From: JADLHS01 sp964561105
GTDB taxonomy: Bacteria; Verrucomicrobiota; Verrucomicrobiia; Limisphaerales; JADLHS01
Length of the DNA stretch: 64,000 nt
Direction: 5' to 3'
NCBI GenBank assembly: GCA_964561105.1
Contig: CAZLOH010000014.1
Coordinates: 32,479-96,478 of the forward strand
Below, piece by piece: positions 54,857 to 64,000 of the stretch. Positions within the stretch are counted from its first letter, which is position 1. Every line of letters begins with the position of its first letter. Made by a program: the position numbers and the translations under genes. The notes below the pieces were generated by a model. It worked only from the letters and a program-made list of their open reading frames with translations. It had not been told where the DNA came from and did no database searches.

Positions 54857-55666
54857 CTACAGAAGTTCCCGCTGGCCTTTTTCATCGATCTTGAGAATTT
54901 TCAGCCAGAAATCTTCGCCACGCGGATGACGACTGAATAGCGTGAAGCGATAGAGCGGGTTGTTTTGTGGAACGGAGACATGCCGTGTGTTTCTGAATCC
55001 TTCCCTTTCCAGACTGTTGCAGAAGTACTCCACGGCCAAACGCCCAAACTCAGTCGCATCCTTGTCATCCCACGTATGCCAGTGTTGGTCGCCAAGAAAG
55101 TCATCCAGCGCAGTTTGGCCACTTTTTCCTTTCCGGTATTGCGGCGTATTCCACACGATTCCCAGGCGATGCTGAATGGTGACGAGCAAATCAATCTTCG
55201 GATTCGCAGCGAGCTTGCGCATCGCGGCAATTGGAATTTGCGAAACGCCAGTTGGATCCACAAAAGCCACGACTAATGTTGAACTGTCGAACTTCAGCCG
55301 GCCTGAATTCACGACCTTGACCCAACTCTCGGCGAGTATCTTTACCTTGCGGGCCTTCGGATGCGCTGCGACTCGCTTCTTCAGCGCATGCACCAAGTTT
55401 TGGTCTTCCTCAACCAGTATGTATTCCGAGAAGTCATGATCGAGCGCAACAAGTGGCGAACCCGGAAATTCTTCCCCGGTATCTTCCATTTTGCAGAGAC
55501 CTGGACCGGCCATTACATCAAGGTAGACCAGTTTGAACTTACCCCTCATCGAAACGGTTGTAATGCCGCAGTAATTGCGAAGGAAGTGATGTTTTCGTTT
55601 TGCCCACTCGCCGCTCTTGCGTGCGGGCAATCCGTCCGTTGCTACGATGTATGGGTTGCCTTCCAT
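54857..55666 (-). CDS. tcmP: Three-Cys-motif partner protein TcmP
   Basis: 269 residues. Family marks are KHHFLRNYCGIT, LVYLDVMAGPGLCK and VAFVDPTGVSQIP, the last two resembling a Rossmann/methyltransferase core. The family is defined by co-occurrence with three-cysteine Gp37/Gp68 proteins such as the one 68 bp downstream. Function is unknown. A ribosome-binding site (AAAGAGA) lies 5 bp before the ATG. It is first in the pair, downstream of leuB on the same strand with a 177-bp spacer. Confidence 0.88.
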   Translation of the reverse strand: MEGNPYIVATDGLPARKSGEWAKRKHHFLRNYCGITTVSMRGKFKLVYLDVMAGPGLCKMEDTGEEFPGSPLVALDHDFSEYILVEEDQNLVHALKKRVAAHPKARKVKILAESWVKVVNSGRLKFDSSTLVVAFVDPTGVSQIPIAAMRKLAANPKIDLLVTIQHRLGIVWNTPQYRKGKSGQTALDDFLGDQHWHTWDDKDATEFGRLAVEYFCNSLEREGFRNTRHVSVPQNNPLYRFTLFSRHPRGEDFWLKILKIDEKGQRELL

Positions 55667-55843
55667 TCAGATCTCTTTCCCAACACCCTCATCTCAGCCC
55701 ATCGGAATAACGGTCGCCGCAGTCGGCCAGCTTTCAACTAACCCGAGTTGGGGTGCTCACAATTCTGAGCTTGTGAAAGCCTGCGTGCTTCAGCAAATAA
55801 AAAACGTGACGACTGGAACCGTCCCGTTGGCTTTCAAGCTGTA

Positions 55844-56956
55844 TTACACGCCTGCCGCAATCGCATCCCCCATCTGTGTCGCCCCGACTTTTTTGGCCGT
55901 CGTCTCGATGGGGTTGAAGATGTCACCGGTACGATTGCCCGCATTGATGGCTTTGGTTACCGCGGTTTCGATGGCGGCCGCCGCCTCGTTCAAACCGAAG
56001 CTGTGGCGCAGCATCAGCGCGCTCGACAGGATTTGCGCTATCGGGTTGGCCAGATTCTTGCCGGCGATGTCCGGGGCGGTGCCGCCGGCGGGTTCGTAGA
56101 AGCCGAAGGTGTTCCCGCCTGTCGTCGCGCCGAGGCTGGCGCTGGGCAACATGCCGAGTGAGCCACCCAGTGCGGCGGCCTCGTCGCTCAGGATGTCGCC
56201 GAACATGTTTTCGCAAAGCATCACGTCAAACTGCGTCGGGCGCAGCACGAGTTGCATCGCGCCGTTGTCCACGAACATGTGTTCCAGCGTCACGTCCGGA
56301 TATTGTTTGCCGATGCGCGTCACGGTTTCGCGCCAGAGGATGCCGTTCTCCAGCACGTTCGCCTTGTCAATGCTCGTGAGTTTCTTGCGCCGCAACTGCG
56401 CGGACTTGAACGCCACGTGCGCGATGCGCTCAATCTCCGGTGTGGTATAAACCATCGTGTCAATCGCGCGCCGGATGCCGCTGCCGAGGTCCTCGGTCTG
56501 CTTCGGCTGGCCGAAATACATGCCGCCGGTGAGTTCGCGCACGACGAGGATGTCAATGCCGTCGCCCTGTCGTTCCTTCGCGAGCGGGCAAGCGTGCGCG
56601 AGCGCTTTGGGCAGCGAAACGGGACGCAGATTGGCGAACAAGCCGAACTCCTTGCGAATGCGCAACAGTGCGGCGCGCTCGGGACGTTCCTCCTTGGGAA
56701 TCGTCGGATCGCGATCCGGCAAGCCGACCGACCCGAAGAGAATCGCGTCGGATTGTTTGCACAAGGCGAGCGTGGCGTCAGGCAACGCCTTGCCCGCCGC
56801 GTCAATGCCCGCCCAGCCGACCGGCGCTTCGGTGATGTGCAGTGTGAAGCCGAATTTCTTTTCGGCAACGCGGAGGACTTTGATGGCCTCGCGCATCACT
56901 TCCGGGCCGATGCCGTCGCCCGCCAGCGCGGCGATTTTGCAGCTCTTTGAATTCAT
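55844..56956 (-). CDS. leuB: 3-isopropylmalate dehydrogenase
   Basis: 370 residues from MNSKSCKIAAL; the open frame to 57259 passes through a repeat and lacks homology. It oxidatively decarboxylates 3-isopropylmalate in leucine synthesis. The start LAGDGIGPEVM, the substrate-loop arginines (ERAALLRIRKEFGLFANLRP) and ENMFGDILSDEAAALGGSLG are typical. leuA, leuC and leuD are not in the window. Confidence 0.95.
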   Translation of the reverse strand: MNSKSCKIAALAGDGIGPEVMREAIKVLRVAEKKFGFTLHITEAPVGWAGIDAAGKALPDATLALCKQSDAILFGSVGLPDRDPTIPKEERPERAALLRIRKEFGLFANLRPVSLPKALAHACPLAKERQGDGIDILVVRELTGGMYFGQPKQTEDLGSGIRRAIDTMVYTTPEIERIAHVAFKSAQLRRKKLTSIDKANVLENGILWRETVTRIGKQYPDVTLEHMFVDNGAMQLVLRPTQFDVMLCENMFGDILSDEAAALGGSLGMLPSASLGATTGGNTFGFYEPAGGTAPDIAGKNLANPIAQILSSALMLRHSFGLNEAAAAIETAVTKAINAGNRTGDIFNPIETTAKKVGATQMGDAIAAGV

Positions 56957-57291
56957 AAGCGCGCGCAGCGTAGCAAAGAACTTGAGCGCGTGAAGAAAAA
57001 ACCGGGATGAGCCGCGACACCGCTCTTCCTCACGTCGTGGCCATTGAAAGCGGCAACGCGCTTGGCTGCCGGTGCTGGATGTTGAACAACTGGACGATTC
57101 GATGCTCGAATCCGCCTCGTGACCTCGGCGGCTACAACGCGGCGGCTCGCGAGGGCGCTCGCCCCACCTGTATTCGTCGGTGTGGCCCCTGGCAATGCAA
57201 ACGAGGACTTCCGACCCATGCACCCGCCGGTTGGTGCGCGCGCGGAATGGGATTGCCAAATGTTACCCGACTGGCAAAGAATCCATGGTCT
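56957..57291. other. Divergent intergenic region, 335 bp
   Basis: Between leuB (minus) and the PQQ-type propeller gene (plus). It contains a solitary copy of one arm of the 25-bp palindrome (57111-57135) and GC-rich sequence after it. Frames crossing the region are extensions of the two genes, not separate genes. Confidence 0.55.
57111..57135 (-). repeat. Single arm of the 25-bp palindromic repeat
   Basis: Matches the reverse complement of 51295-51319 at 24 of 25 positions. No pairing arm is seen nearby. Confidence 0.7.
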
Positions 57292-58611
57292 ATGAACCAG
57301 CCAGCCACATCCTTGCTCCTGTCGCTCGCCGTGCTCCTGCCCGGGGCAAATCTCCGGGCCGAAAACTGGCCGCACTGGCGCGGGCCGGATTTCAACGGCT
57401 CGACGACGGAGGAGAAACTTCCCGACCATTTTTCCAGGACGGAAGGGGTCAAGTGGGTGGCCGCGTTGCCTGGTCCGTCCGCTGCCACGCCGATCATCTG
57501 GCAGGACCACGTCTTCGTGAGTTCCACCGACTTGAAAACCAAATCGCTGCACGCGCTCGCGCTGGATCGGCGGACGGGCAAAGTGCTGTGGGATCAGGAA
57601 GTGTCGCCGGCCTTTGCCCAGGACGACATGAGCAATTTCGCGTCGCCCTCGCCCACCACCGACGGGAAGTTGGTCTATTTCCAATACGGCAACGGGGAGT
57701 TGGTGGCATTTGATTTTGCCGGGAAAAAAGTCTGGTCGCGCAATCTCCAACAGGATTACGGTCAGTTCGCCTACCAATGGACCTACGGGGCCAGTGCGAC
57801 GTTGCACGACGGGCGGTTGTATATCCAGGTGCTCCAGCGCGATGTGCCGGTGCATGGGCGCGGGCGCAAGGATGGTCCGAGCGATTCCTATCTCCTGGCG
57901 CTGGAACCCAAGACCGGCAAGGAACTGTGGAAACAAGTCCGCCCGTCCGACGCCAAACAGGAATCGCACGAGGCGTACAGCACGCCGATCCCGTTTGCGA
58001 GCGGGGGGCGTGAGGAATTGCTCGTGGTGGGCGGCGATTGCCTGACCGGACACGATCCGAAAACCGGCGCGGAACTCTGGCGTTGGGGCACGTGGAATCC
58101 CACGCGCATCACGCACTGGCGATTGGTGACGTCACCGGTGGCGGGCGGCGGCGTGGTGCTGGCGTGCGCGCCGAAAGGCTCGCCCATCTACGCCCTTAAG
58201 CCGGGCGGGAAGGGGACGCTCGACGATTCCTGGATCGCATGGAAGAGCGGCGGGCGGGAGGTGTCCAGCGATGTCTGCACTCCGCTGTTTTATCGCGGAA
58301 AATTCTACGTGCTGAACGGCGACCGGAAAACCATCGCGCGCGTGGAGCCGGCCACGGGCAAGGTGGACTGGGTGGGGGAACTGGGCACGCGCATCAAGAT
58401 CGAAGGTTCGCCCACGGGCGCGGATGGAAAAATTTATTTCCAAAATTTCCGGGGCGACGTGTTTGTGGTGGCGGCCGGGGATGAATTCAAACTGCTGCAC
58501 ACGATCCCGATGGGCGACGATGGGGACGATCAGGTGCGTTCGGTCGTGGCCGTGTCCCAGGGGAATCTTTTCATCCGGACCGGCGGCAAACTTTATTGCG
58601 TGGGCAACTGA
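57292..58611 (+). CDS. Secreted PQQ-like beta-propeller repeat protein
   Basis: 439 residues from MNQPATSLLLS, giving a signal peptide ending near ANLRAEN. The mature protein starts WPHWRGPDFNG and then shows several blades of the type LHALALDRRTGKVLWDQE, LLALEPKTGKELWKQ and TGHDPKTGAELWRWG, the PQQ_2 repeats. Enzymatic PQQ-binding residues cannot be identified, so it may be a scaffold or BamB-like propeller rather than a dehydrogenase. It is divergent from leuB and convergent with an AraC regulator. Confidence 0.85.
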   Translation: MNQPATSLLLSLAVLLPGANLRAENWPHWRGPDFNGSTTEEKLPDHFSRTEGVKWVAALPGPSAATPIIWQDHVFVSSTDLKTKSLHALALDRRTGKVLWDQEVSPAFAQDDMSNFASPSPTTDGKLVYFQYGNGELVAFDFAGKKVWSRNLQQDYGQFAYQWTYGASATLHDGRLYIQVLQRDVPVHGRGRKDGPSDSYLLALEPKTGKELWKQVRPSDAKQESHEAYSTPIPFASGGREELLVVGGDCLTGHDPKTGAELWRWGTWNPTRITHWRLVTSPVAGGGVVLACAPKGSPIYALKPGGKGTLDDSWIAWKSGGREVSSDVCTPLFYRGKFYVLNGDRKTIARVEPATGKVDWVGELGTRIKIEGSPTGADGKIYFQNFRGDVFVVAAGDEFKLLHTIPMGDDGDDQVRSVVAVSQGNLFIRTGGKLYCVGN

Positions 58612-58751
58612 CGGAGCCGGCGCAACGCCCGTGCCGCCGCGCTATTTTTGCTCCCAAGCCAGTGAACAGTTGTGGCTGGCTTCCTGGTCGGTTGCACTCG
58701 GTTGAAAACCGGCTGAGGGCCTGCGATCGGTGGCGGACGTCCTCGCCATAA

Positions 58752-59750
58752 TCAACGGGACTTGGGCGGGAGCGACTTCTGCGTGGAGGTGGCGAGCGGA
58801 TACAATCCCGGGCAACAACCAAATGTCTCCTGAAACGCGGCGCTGAAATGGCTGAGGCTGTTGTAGCCGACTTCCAACGCGACCTGGGTCACGTTGAACG
58901 CGCGTGATTTGAGCAATTCCGCCGCGCGTTCCATGCGCAACTGTCGCAGATGCTGAGTGATCGTCTGCCCGGTCTGCGCCGAGAAAATCCGGCTCAAATA
59001 GAAATGGCTGCAACCGATTTTCTTGCCCAAGTCTTCCAGGGACGGAGGCTCCGCCAGGTTCTGTTTCAACAACACCATGACCTGCTCCACGCGTTCCTGG
59101 GCGAGTCGTTGCTGCCGGGTGCAGAAGAATTCCTGTTCCGGTTTCATCAGGAAGGTGACGGCCAGTTCCAGTGCCTTGCATTGATACCACACCGCCTGTG
59201 CCGCGGCATAAACCGGGGGCTGGCGCAAGGTGGCGATGGTTTGCAACTGTTGCGTGGTGAGCCGGACGGTGTCGCCGGTGACCTGCGGGCTGGGATCTCC
59301 CGCCATCGCGGCGCGCACGACCGGATGCAGCATGTCTTTGGTTTCCGCCAGGTGGCGGGCAAGAAACGGGCAGGAAAATTCCACGGTGAGGAACCGATGC
59401 CGTTCGCCGGCGGCGCGACGGGCCGTCAACGGCGCCTCCTGCCGATAATAAAAACCAGCGGTGCGGGGCGCGAATTCGGTCCGGTTGCGCGGGCCGGCAA
59501 CGAAGCCGTTGCCCTCGAGGTTCAAACAGAGTTCGACACAATCGGGATGAAAACTCGACGCCCAATCGAACTCGCATTGCGGCACGAAGTCGTGCCATTC
59601 GATGCTGTAACCCACGCCGCGAAAGCTGCCAAACAGCGGTTGCCAGCCCGCCCCCACGTCGCGCCACGCGCCCGCCTCGGAGAAGTCCGGGCCCTCACCG
59701 TTGGCGCGGCGGTTCCCGGGTGCGGCTGATGATGCGCTGCTCATTTGCAT
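58752..59750 (-). CDS. AraC-family transcriptional regulator
   Basis: 332 residues. The N-terminal ~220 residues are a cupin-like sensing region (ELCLNLEGNGFVAGPRNR). The C-terminal ~100 carry two helix-turn-helix motifs, SLEDLGKKIGCSHFYLSRIF and NVTQVALEVGYNSLSHFSAAF, the standard AraC/XylS DNA-binding domain. The ligand is unknown; many members respond to sugars, and glycanase genes occur in the window, though not adjacent. It is divergent from the helicase gene. A later ATG could be the true start, as the first ~20 residues are low-complexity. Confidence 0.9.
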   Translation of the reverse strand: MQMSSASSAAPGNRRANGEGPDFSEAGAWRDVGAGWQPLFGSFRGVGYSIEWHDFVPQCEFDWASSFHPDCVELCLNLEGNGFVAGPRNRTEFAPRTAGFYYRQEAPLTARRAAGERHRFLTVEFSCPFLARHLAETKDMLHPVVRAAMAGDPSPQVTGDTVRLTTQQLQTIATLRQPPVYAAAQAVWYQCKALELAVTFLMKPEQEFFCTRQQRLAQERVEQVMVLLKQNLAEPPSLEDLGKKIGCSHFYLSRIFSAQTGQTITQHLRQLRMERAAELLKSRAFNVTQVALEVGYNSLSHFSAAFQETFGCCPGLYPLATSTQKSLPPKSR

Positions 59751-59901
59751 TGTGGATGCGAATCCAACACGGTCTGACTTTCGACGAAGTTGCCGCCAGT
59801 GGCAAGGTGGGAATCAGACGGGACGACTTTCCGAGGCGCGCCCGGTTCGACCGGTCATCGGTCTTTTCAACGGCGCGCTCGTTGCGTAGAGTGCGCGGCC
59901 T

Positions 59902-62463
59902 GTGTTAGTCACGCTCTCTGAATTGCTTCCGCGCGACGGAAAAGCCGGCAACGATGTCTTGCTCGGACGCTTCCTGGATTACGTGGCCGGACGGCGGCTG
60001 GAACTTTATCCCGCGCAGGAAGCGGCCATCCTGGAATTGTTCGAGGACAAGCACGTCATCCTGAACACGCCCACCGGTTCGGGCAAATCGCTGGTCGCCA
60101 CGGCGCTGCATTTCCAGGCCAGCGCGCGCGGCCGACGTTCCGTTTACACCTGTCCGATCAAGGCCCTGGTGAATGAGAAGTTCCTGGCGCTGTGTCGTGA
60201 GTTTGGGCCGGACTACGTTGGGCTCAGCACCGGCGACGCGTCGGTGAACCGGGACGCGCCGATTCTTTGTTGCACCGCCGAGATTCTCGCCAATATCGCA
60301 TTGCGCGAGGGCGCGGCCGCCAACGTGTCGGAGGTGGTGATGGATGAGTTCCATTACTACGCGGACCGCGAACGCGGCGTGGCCTGGCAGATTCCGTTGC
60401 TGACCCTGCCCCAGACGCGTTTCCTGCTGATGTCGGCGACGCTCGGCGACACCGCATTTTTTGAGGAGGAACTCACGCGACTCACCGGGCGCGCGACCGC
60501 GGTGGTCGCCTCCACGGATCGGCCCGTCCCGTTGGAGCATCAGTACTCGGAACTGCCGCTGGCGAAAACCCTGGAAACCCTCGTCGCCGACGGCAAAGCC
60601 CCGGTGTATGTCGTCCACTTCACGCAACTGGAGGCGGCACAGAGCGCGCAGGATTTCACGAGCATCAATGTTTGCACGCGCGAGGAGAAGGCGGCGATTG
60701 CCGGCGCGCTCGAAGGCTTCAAGTTCAGCAGTCCGTACGGGCCGGACATCAAAAAGTGGCTGCGGCACGGCATCGGGTTGCATCACGCGGGGCTGCTGCC
60801 GAAGTATCGGGTGTTGGTCGAGCAGCTCGCGCAGCAGGGCCGGTTGAAAGTGATTTGCGGCACGGACACCCTGGGCGTCGGCATCAACGTGCCGATTCGC
60901 ACGGTGCTGTTCACCCGGCTCTGCAAGTATGACGGGCAAAAGACCGCCATCCTGAGCGCGCGCGATTTCCACCAGATCAGCGGGCGGGCGGGGCGCAAAG
61001 GATTCGATGACCGCGGCTGGGTGGTGGCCCAGGCGCCGGAGCACGTCATTGAGAACTTGAAGCTTGCGGAGAAATCGGCGCGCGACGGCAAGAAGACCGT
61101 GAAACGCCAGCCGCCGGAAAAAAATTTCGTGAACTGGGACAAGCACACCTTTGCGCGATTGATCGCCGCGCCGCCGGAAAAGCTCGCTTCGCGTTTCCAG
61201 GTCACGCACGGAATGTTGTTGAACGTGTTGAGCCGGGAGGGGGATGGCTGTCGCGCGCTGCAACAGCTCATCGCGCGTTGCCACGAGACGCCGCGGCAGA
61301 AACAGGCGCATCGCCAGCGCGGGTGGCAATTGTTCCGCTCGCTGCTGGACCGGAAGATCGTGGAATTCATCCCGAAAGGCGCCGACGGTCGCAAGCTGCG
61401 CGTGAACGTGGAGTTGCAGGACGATTTCTCCATGGACCAGGCCCTGTCGTTGTACCTGCTGGACACGATTCCGTTGGTGAACCCGCAGCAGCCGGATTAC
61501 GCGCTGGTCCTGCTGACGCTCGTGGAATCCATCATCGAAGACCCGGACATTATTTTGCGCAAGCAACTGGACCGCGTGAAGGAGCAGAAGCTGGCCGAGA
61601 TGAAAATGGAGGGAATCGAATATGACCAGCGAATGGAGGAGCTGGAGAAACTGGAGTATCCCAAGCCCAATCGGGAATTCATCTATTCGACGTTCAACGC
61701 GTTCGCGGACAAACATCCCTGGGTGGGCGAGGAAAACATCCGTCCGAAATCCATCGCGCGCGACATGTTCGAGTCGTTCCGCTCGTTCTCGGATTACATC
61801 CGCGATTACGAATTGCAGCGGGCCGAGGGCGTGCTGCTGCGCCATCTCAATCGCGTTTACAAAGTGCTCACCCAAAATGTCCCCGATCCGGCCAAGAACG
61901 AGCAGGTGCGCGAGCTGGAACTGTATCTCGGTTCGATGATCCGCCAGGTGGATTCAAGCCTGCTCGACGAATGGGAGAAGATGCGCAACCCGGGTTTTCA
62001 ACGCGCCGAAACGCTGGAAGTGCGGCCGGCGGGCGCCGACGAAGCGGCTCGCGATGTGACACGCGATGTGACACGCGATGTCCGGGAGTTCACGACGGCG
62101 ATTCGCCACCGCATCTTCGCGTTGCTGCGCGGGTGGGTGATCGGCGATTACGAGGCGGCGGTGGCAATCCTCGCTTCCCCGGCGGATGCCGAAGCCCGGC
62201 CGTGGACACCGGAGCGGTTGCAACAGTTGATGGACGCCTATCAAGTCGAACACGACCACTTGTGTCTGGATCCCAACGCGCGGAATGGGCGGCACACCTA
62301 CGTGACGCCGGCGGACGACCGAAAAACCTGGCGCGTCCAGCAGATGCTCGTGGACCCGGAAGGCGACAACGATTGGGTGGCGGAATTCACCGTGGATCTG
62401 GCGTCATCGCGCGCCCAAGGTGAACCGGCCCTGCGTTTGAACCGCATCGGCAGCCTGGTTTAA
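59902..62463 (+). CDS. Ski2-like DEAD/DEAH-box RNA helicase with DUF3516-type C-terminus
   Basis: 853 residues, starting at a GTG. Superfamily 2 motifs are in order: Walker A NTPTGSGKSLVA, DExH box DEFHYY, SAT (LLMSATLGD), and motif VI QISGRAGRKG. HHAGLLPKYR and GTDTLGVGINVP are Ski2/Mtr4 group marks. The C-terminal ~400 residues match the DUF3516 helicase type known from actinobacteria. It probably unwinds RNA with ATP. A 12-bp direct repeat at 62051-62081 yields RDVTRDVTRDV, a local expansion in a linker. Confidence 0.88.
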   Translation: MLVTLSELLPRDGKAGNDVLLGRFLDYVAGRRLELYPAQEAAILELFEDKHVILNTPTGSGKSLVATALHFQASARGRRSVYTCPIKALVNEKFLALCREFGPDYVGLSTGDASVNRDAPILCCTAEILANIALREGAAANVSEVVMDEFHYYADRERGVAWQIPLLTLPQTRFLLMSATLGDTAFFEEELTRLTGRATAVVASTDRPVPLEHQYSELPLAKTLETLVADGKAPVYVVHFTQLEAAQSAQDFTSINVCTREEKAAIAGALEGFKFSSPYGPDIKKWLRHGIGLHHAGLLPKYRVLVEQLAQQGRLKVICGTDTLGVGINVPIRTVLFTRLCKYDGQKTAILSARDFHQISGRAGRKGFDDRGWVVAQAPEHVIENLKLAEKSARDGKKTVKRQPPEKNFVNWDKHTFARLIAAPPEKLASRFQVTHGMLLNVLSREGDGCRALQQLIARCHETPRQKQAHRQRGWQLFRSLLDRKIVEFIPKGADGRKLRVNVELQDDFSMDQALSLYLLDTIPLVNPQQPDYALVLLTLVESIIEDPDIILRKQLDRVKEQKLAEMKMEGIEYDQRMEELEKLEYPKPNREFIYSTFNAFADKHPWVGEENIRPKSIARDMFESFRSFSDYIRDYELQRAEGVLLRHLNRVYKVLTQNVPDPAKNEQVRELELYLGSMIRQVDSSLLDEWEKMRNPGFQRAETLEVRPAGADEAARDVTRDVTRDVREFTTAIRHRIFALLRGWVIGDYEAAVAILASPADAEARPWTPERLQQLMDAYQVEHDHLCLDPNARNGRHTYVTPADDRKTWRVQQMLVDPEGDNDWVAEFTVDLASSRAQGEPALRLNRIGSLV

Positions 62464-62484
62464 CCGCCCGACGGCCTGGGCTGC

Positions 62485-64000
62485 TTACGGCAGTTTGATG
62501 CGATAAAAGCCCCGGTCCAGGCCCGCCGCGTTCGGGTCTTCAAACTCAAACGTCCCGTCCGGCCCGGCGGTCGCACTGCCAATCTCCTGCCAATGCACCA
62601 GGTCGGTGGAGTTTTCGATGTGGTAAATGACCCCGGCATCGCCCATCCCGGCCAGGCGTGCGTGCCCATTCTCCAGCCGAAGCAGTGAAGTCAGCGTTAC
62701 ATTGCTCGCCGGTGTGATGGTCAGCGTTCCCTCCACGAAACTAAAGGTGTAGTTCAGCGCGCTCAGTGAACCGGGCGCGGCCGTGATTGGATAACTGCCG
62801 GCCGGACTGATGGTGGTGGCCGCAGTGTTCAAATCCGGCACGCCCGTCACTCCGCTGGTCGCCAGCGTCTCTCCATTGACGAATCCAGCATAGCTCGCCG
62901 TCAAAGTTGGATTGCCTTGACCATACGCCCGGCTCTGATCATTCGCCGTGACGACGAGCGTAACTGCCGTGATGCTCGCATCCGCGACTGCCGGCTGCGC
63001 CGAGAGCGTATAATTGTCCTTGTCCGCTCCGCCCAACGCGTACCCCGCCAACGTCACCGCATGCGATCCCACATCCTTGCTCGCGAAATTTGCTGTGGCG
63101 GCTGATGCGTCCACCGTTACCACATCTGGACTTAGCACACCGTTCAAAATGGCCGTTCCCGCCACCACTGCGATTGTGTTTCCATTATAGATCTTGTCAT
63201 TCGCACTCAGCCCCGCGATCGTCAGGTCCTTGGCCGTGATGTCGGCCGTGGTCGCCGCCACGCTGCTCAAGGTGTAGTTGCCCGCCGCGCTGCCGCTCAA
63301 ACCCGCCCCGCTCAGCGTGACCGGTTTGGCCGCGCCGACACCGGCGGTGGCAAAGCTCGCGGTGCCGCCGCTCAGACTGACGTTGGCCGCGTCGGCCGGC
63401 AACACGCCGGTCAACGAACGCGTGCTGACGGTGGCGGTGGTGTTGCCGTCATAGACCTTGCCGGCGGCGGTGAAGCTGCCGGTCAGGGTCAGGGCGGTGA
63501 TGTCGGCCAGGCTGGTGGCGCTGGTGGCGCTCAAGGCGTAATTGGCCGCGTCCGCCCCGCCGAGCGTCAGCCCGGTGGCCGTCACGGTCTTGCCCGCGCC
63601 GACCGCCGCCGTGTCAAAGTGCGCCGCGCCCACGCCGAGCGTGACCACGTCCGCGCCGAGCGTGCCGGTGACGGACTGGCTGCTCACGCTGGCGGTGGTG
63701 TTGCCGTCATAAGGTTTGTTCGCCGCCACGATCACCGGCGTCACCGCTTTGGCCGTGATGTCGGCCGTGGCGGGGTTCACCGCACTCAAGGTGTAGTTGC
63801 CCGCCGCGCTGCCGCTCAAACCCGCCCCGCTCAGGGTGACGGGTTTGGCCGTGCCGACACCAGCCGTGGCAAAGCTGGCCGTGCCGCCGCTCAGACTGAC
63901 GTTGGCCGTGTCGGCCGGCAACACGCCGGTCAACGAACGCGTGCTGACGGTGGCGGTGGTGTTGCCGTCATAGACCTTGCCGGCGGCGGTGAAGCTGCCG
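62485..64000 (-). CDS. YDG/MBG-repeat surface protein, 3' part (runs off the right edge)
   Basis: At least 505 residues, open to the window edge, so the start is missing. Repeats of ~86 residues contain KVYDGNTTATVS, AAGNYTLS and TADITAK, the YDG domain, followed near the end by an MBG-type repeat (SRAYGQGNPTLTASYAGFVNG). The C-terminal ~75 residues (VIYHIENSTDLVHWQEIGS and FYRIKLP) form a small beta domain common at the ends of verrucomicrobial secreted proteins. DNA repeats of 519 bp (two domains) are almost identical. It is likely an extracellular adhesin-like protein. Confidence 0.88.
   Translation of the reverse strand, partial: GSFTAAGKVYDGNTTATVSTRSLTGVLPADTANVSLSGGTASFATAGVGTAKPVTLSGAGLSGSAAGNYTLSAVNPATADITAKAVTPVIVAANKPYDGNTTASVSSQSVTGTLGADVVTLGVGAAHFDTAAVGAGKTVTATGLTLGGADAANYALSATSATSLADITALTLTGSFTAAGKVYDGNTTATVSTRSLTGVLPADAANVSLSGGTASFATAGVGAAKPVTLSGAGLSGSAAGNYTLSSVAATTADITAKDLTIAGLSANDKIYNGNTIAVVAGTAILNGVLSPDVVTVDASAATANFASKDVGSHAVTLAGYALGGADKDNYTLSAQPAVADASITAVTLVVTANDQSRAYGQGNPTLTASYAGFVNGETLATSGVTGVPDLNTAATTISPAGSYPITAAPGSLSALNYTFSFVEGTLTITPASNVTLTSLLRLENGHARLAGMGDAGVIYHIENSTDLVHWQEIGSATAGPDGTFEFEDPNAAGLDRGFYRIKLP
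63382..64000 (-). repeat. 519-bp tandem repeat in the YDG gene
   Basis: The segment from 63382 onward (gttggccg...gtcggccggcaacacg) returns at 63901 with few changes, a period of 519 bp or 173 residues. The array continues beyond the window. Confidence 0.8.

Noticed and set aside
57007..57291. N-terminal extension of the PQQ-type propeller
   Set aside because: It translates repeat-containing intergenic DNA; the signal peptide at 57292 marks a better start.
59905..61875. 656-codon minus-strand frame opposite the helicase
   Set aside because: Shadow of the helicase gene, which has all its motifs in order.

Overview
The window reads as a chromosomal contig from a Verrucomicrobiota bacterium, most likely of the Pedosphaera/Limisphaerales kind. 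Three things support this. There is a PSD1 (DUF1549/DUF1553) plus DUF1501 gene pair and an SGNH/beta-propeller/HEAT protein, families typical of Planctomycetota and Verrucomicrobiota. The cell envelope is Gram-negative (KdsB, a beta-barrel porin, LspA, an AsmA/DUF748 protein). Palindromic intergenic repeats are abundant. The assignment is inference from gene content; no rRNA gene is present and I saw no tRNA gene.

Layout. 1-1.3 kb: a REP-associated tyrosine transposase gene framed by direct and inverted copies of its presumed repeat. 1.4-2.6 kb: a secreted GH5-like glycosidase. 2.7-14.6 kb: a class V aminotransferase overlapping by 4 bp the end of a giant gene for a REC-REC-coiled-coil-kinase-like protein of at least about 3,560 residues. 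That gene is split only by a 100-N assembly gap inside near-identical 243-bp repeats. 15-25.4 kb: surface/degradative genes (SGNH-propeller, YceK-like lipoprotein, PSD1 cytochrome protein, DUF1501 protein, Clp-N protein, GH10 xylanase). 25.8-28.1 kb: an ankyrin-repeat gene broken by a complete IS1380-family element with 15-bp inverted repeats and a CTAG target duplication; removing the element restores the frame exactly. 28.2-37.5 kb: short aldehyde dehydrogenase, DUF748 protein, two overlapping methyltransferase genes (the second Rsm22/METTL17-like), porin and PilC/GspF. 37.8-46.3 kb: nadB, kdsB, pyrG, a nucleotidyltransferase plus small partner, a PIN toxin/antitoxin pair, a membrane protein and folC. 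46.3-52.3 kb, minus strand: rplM-rpsI, a GNAT gene, argC, a YidE-type transporter and argJ. 52.4-58.6 kb: lspA, rluD, the DUF5131/TcmP pair, leuB and a PQQ-type propeller. 58.7-64 kb: an AraC regulator, a Ski2-like helicase with a DUF3516-like tail, and the 3' end of a YDG/MBG-repeat surface protein that runs off the window.

Housekeeping genes (NAD, CMP-Kdo, CTP, folate, arginine and leucine synthesis, ribosomal proteins L13 and S9, lipoprotein processing, 23S pseudouridylation) sit in small operons between accessory islands. The most unusual item is the giant two-component-like coiled-coil protein. Its first receiver lacks the usual lysine, and its HPt-like and ATPase-like parts look degenerate, so a scaffold role is more likely than a working kinase. 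The DUF5131/TcmP pair is the best candidate for a poorly characterised two-gene system.
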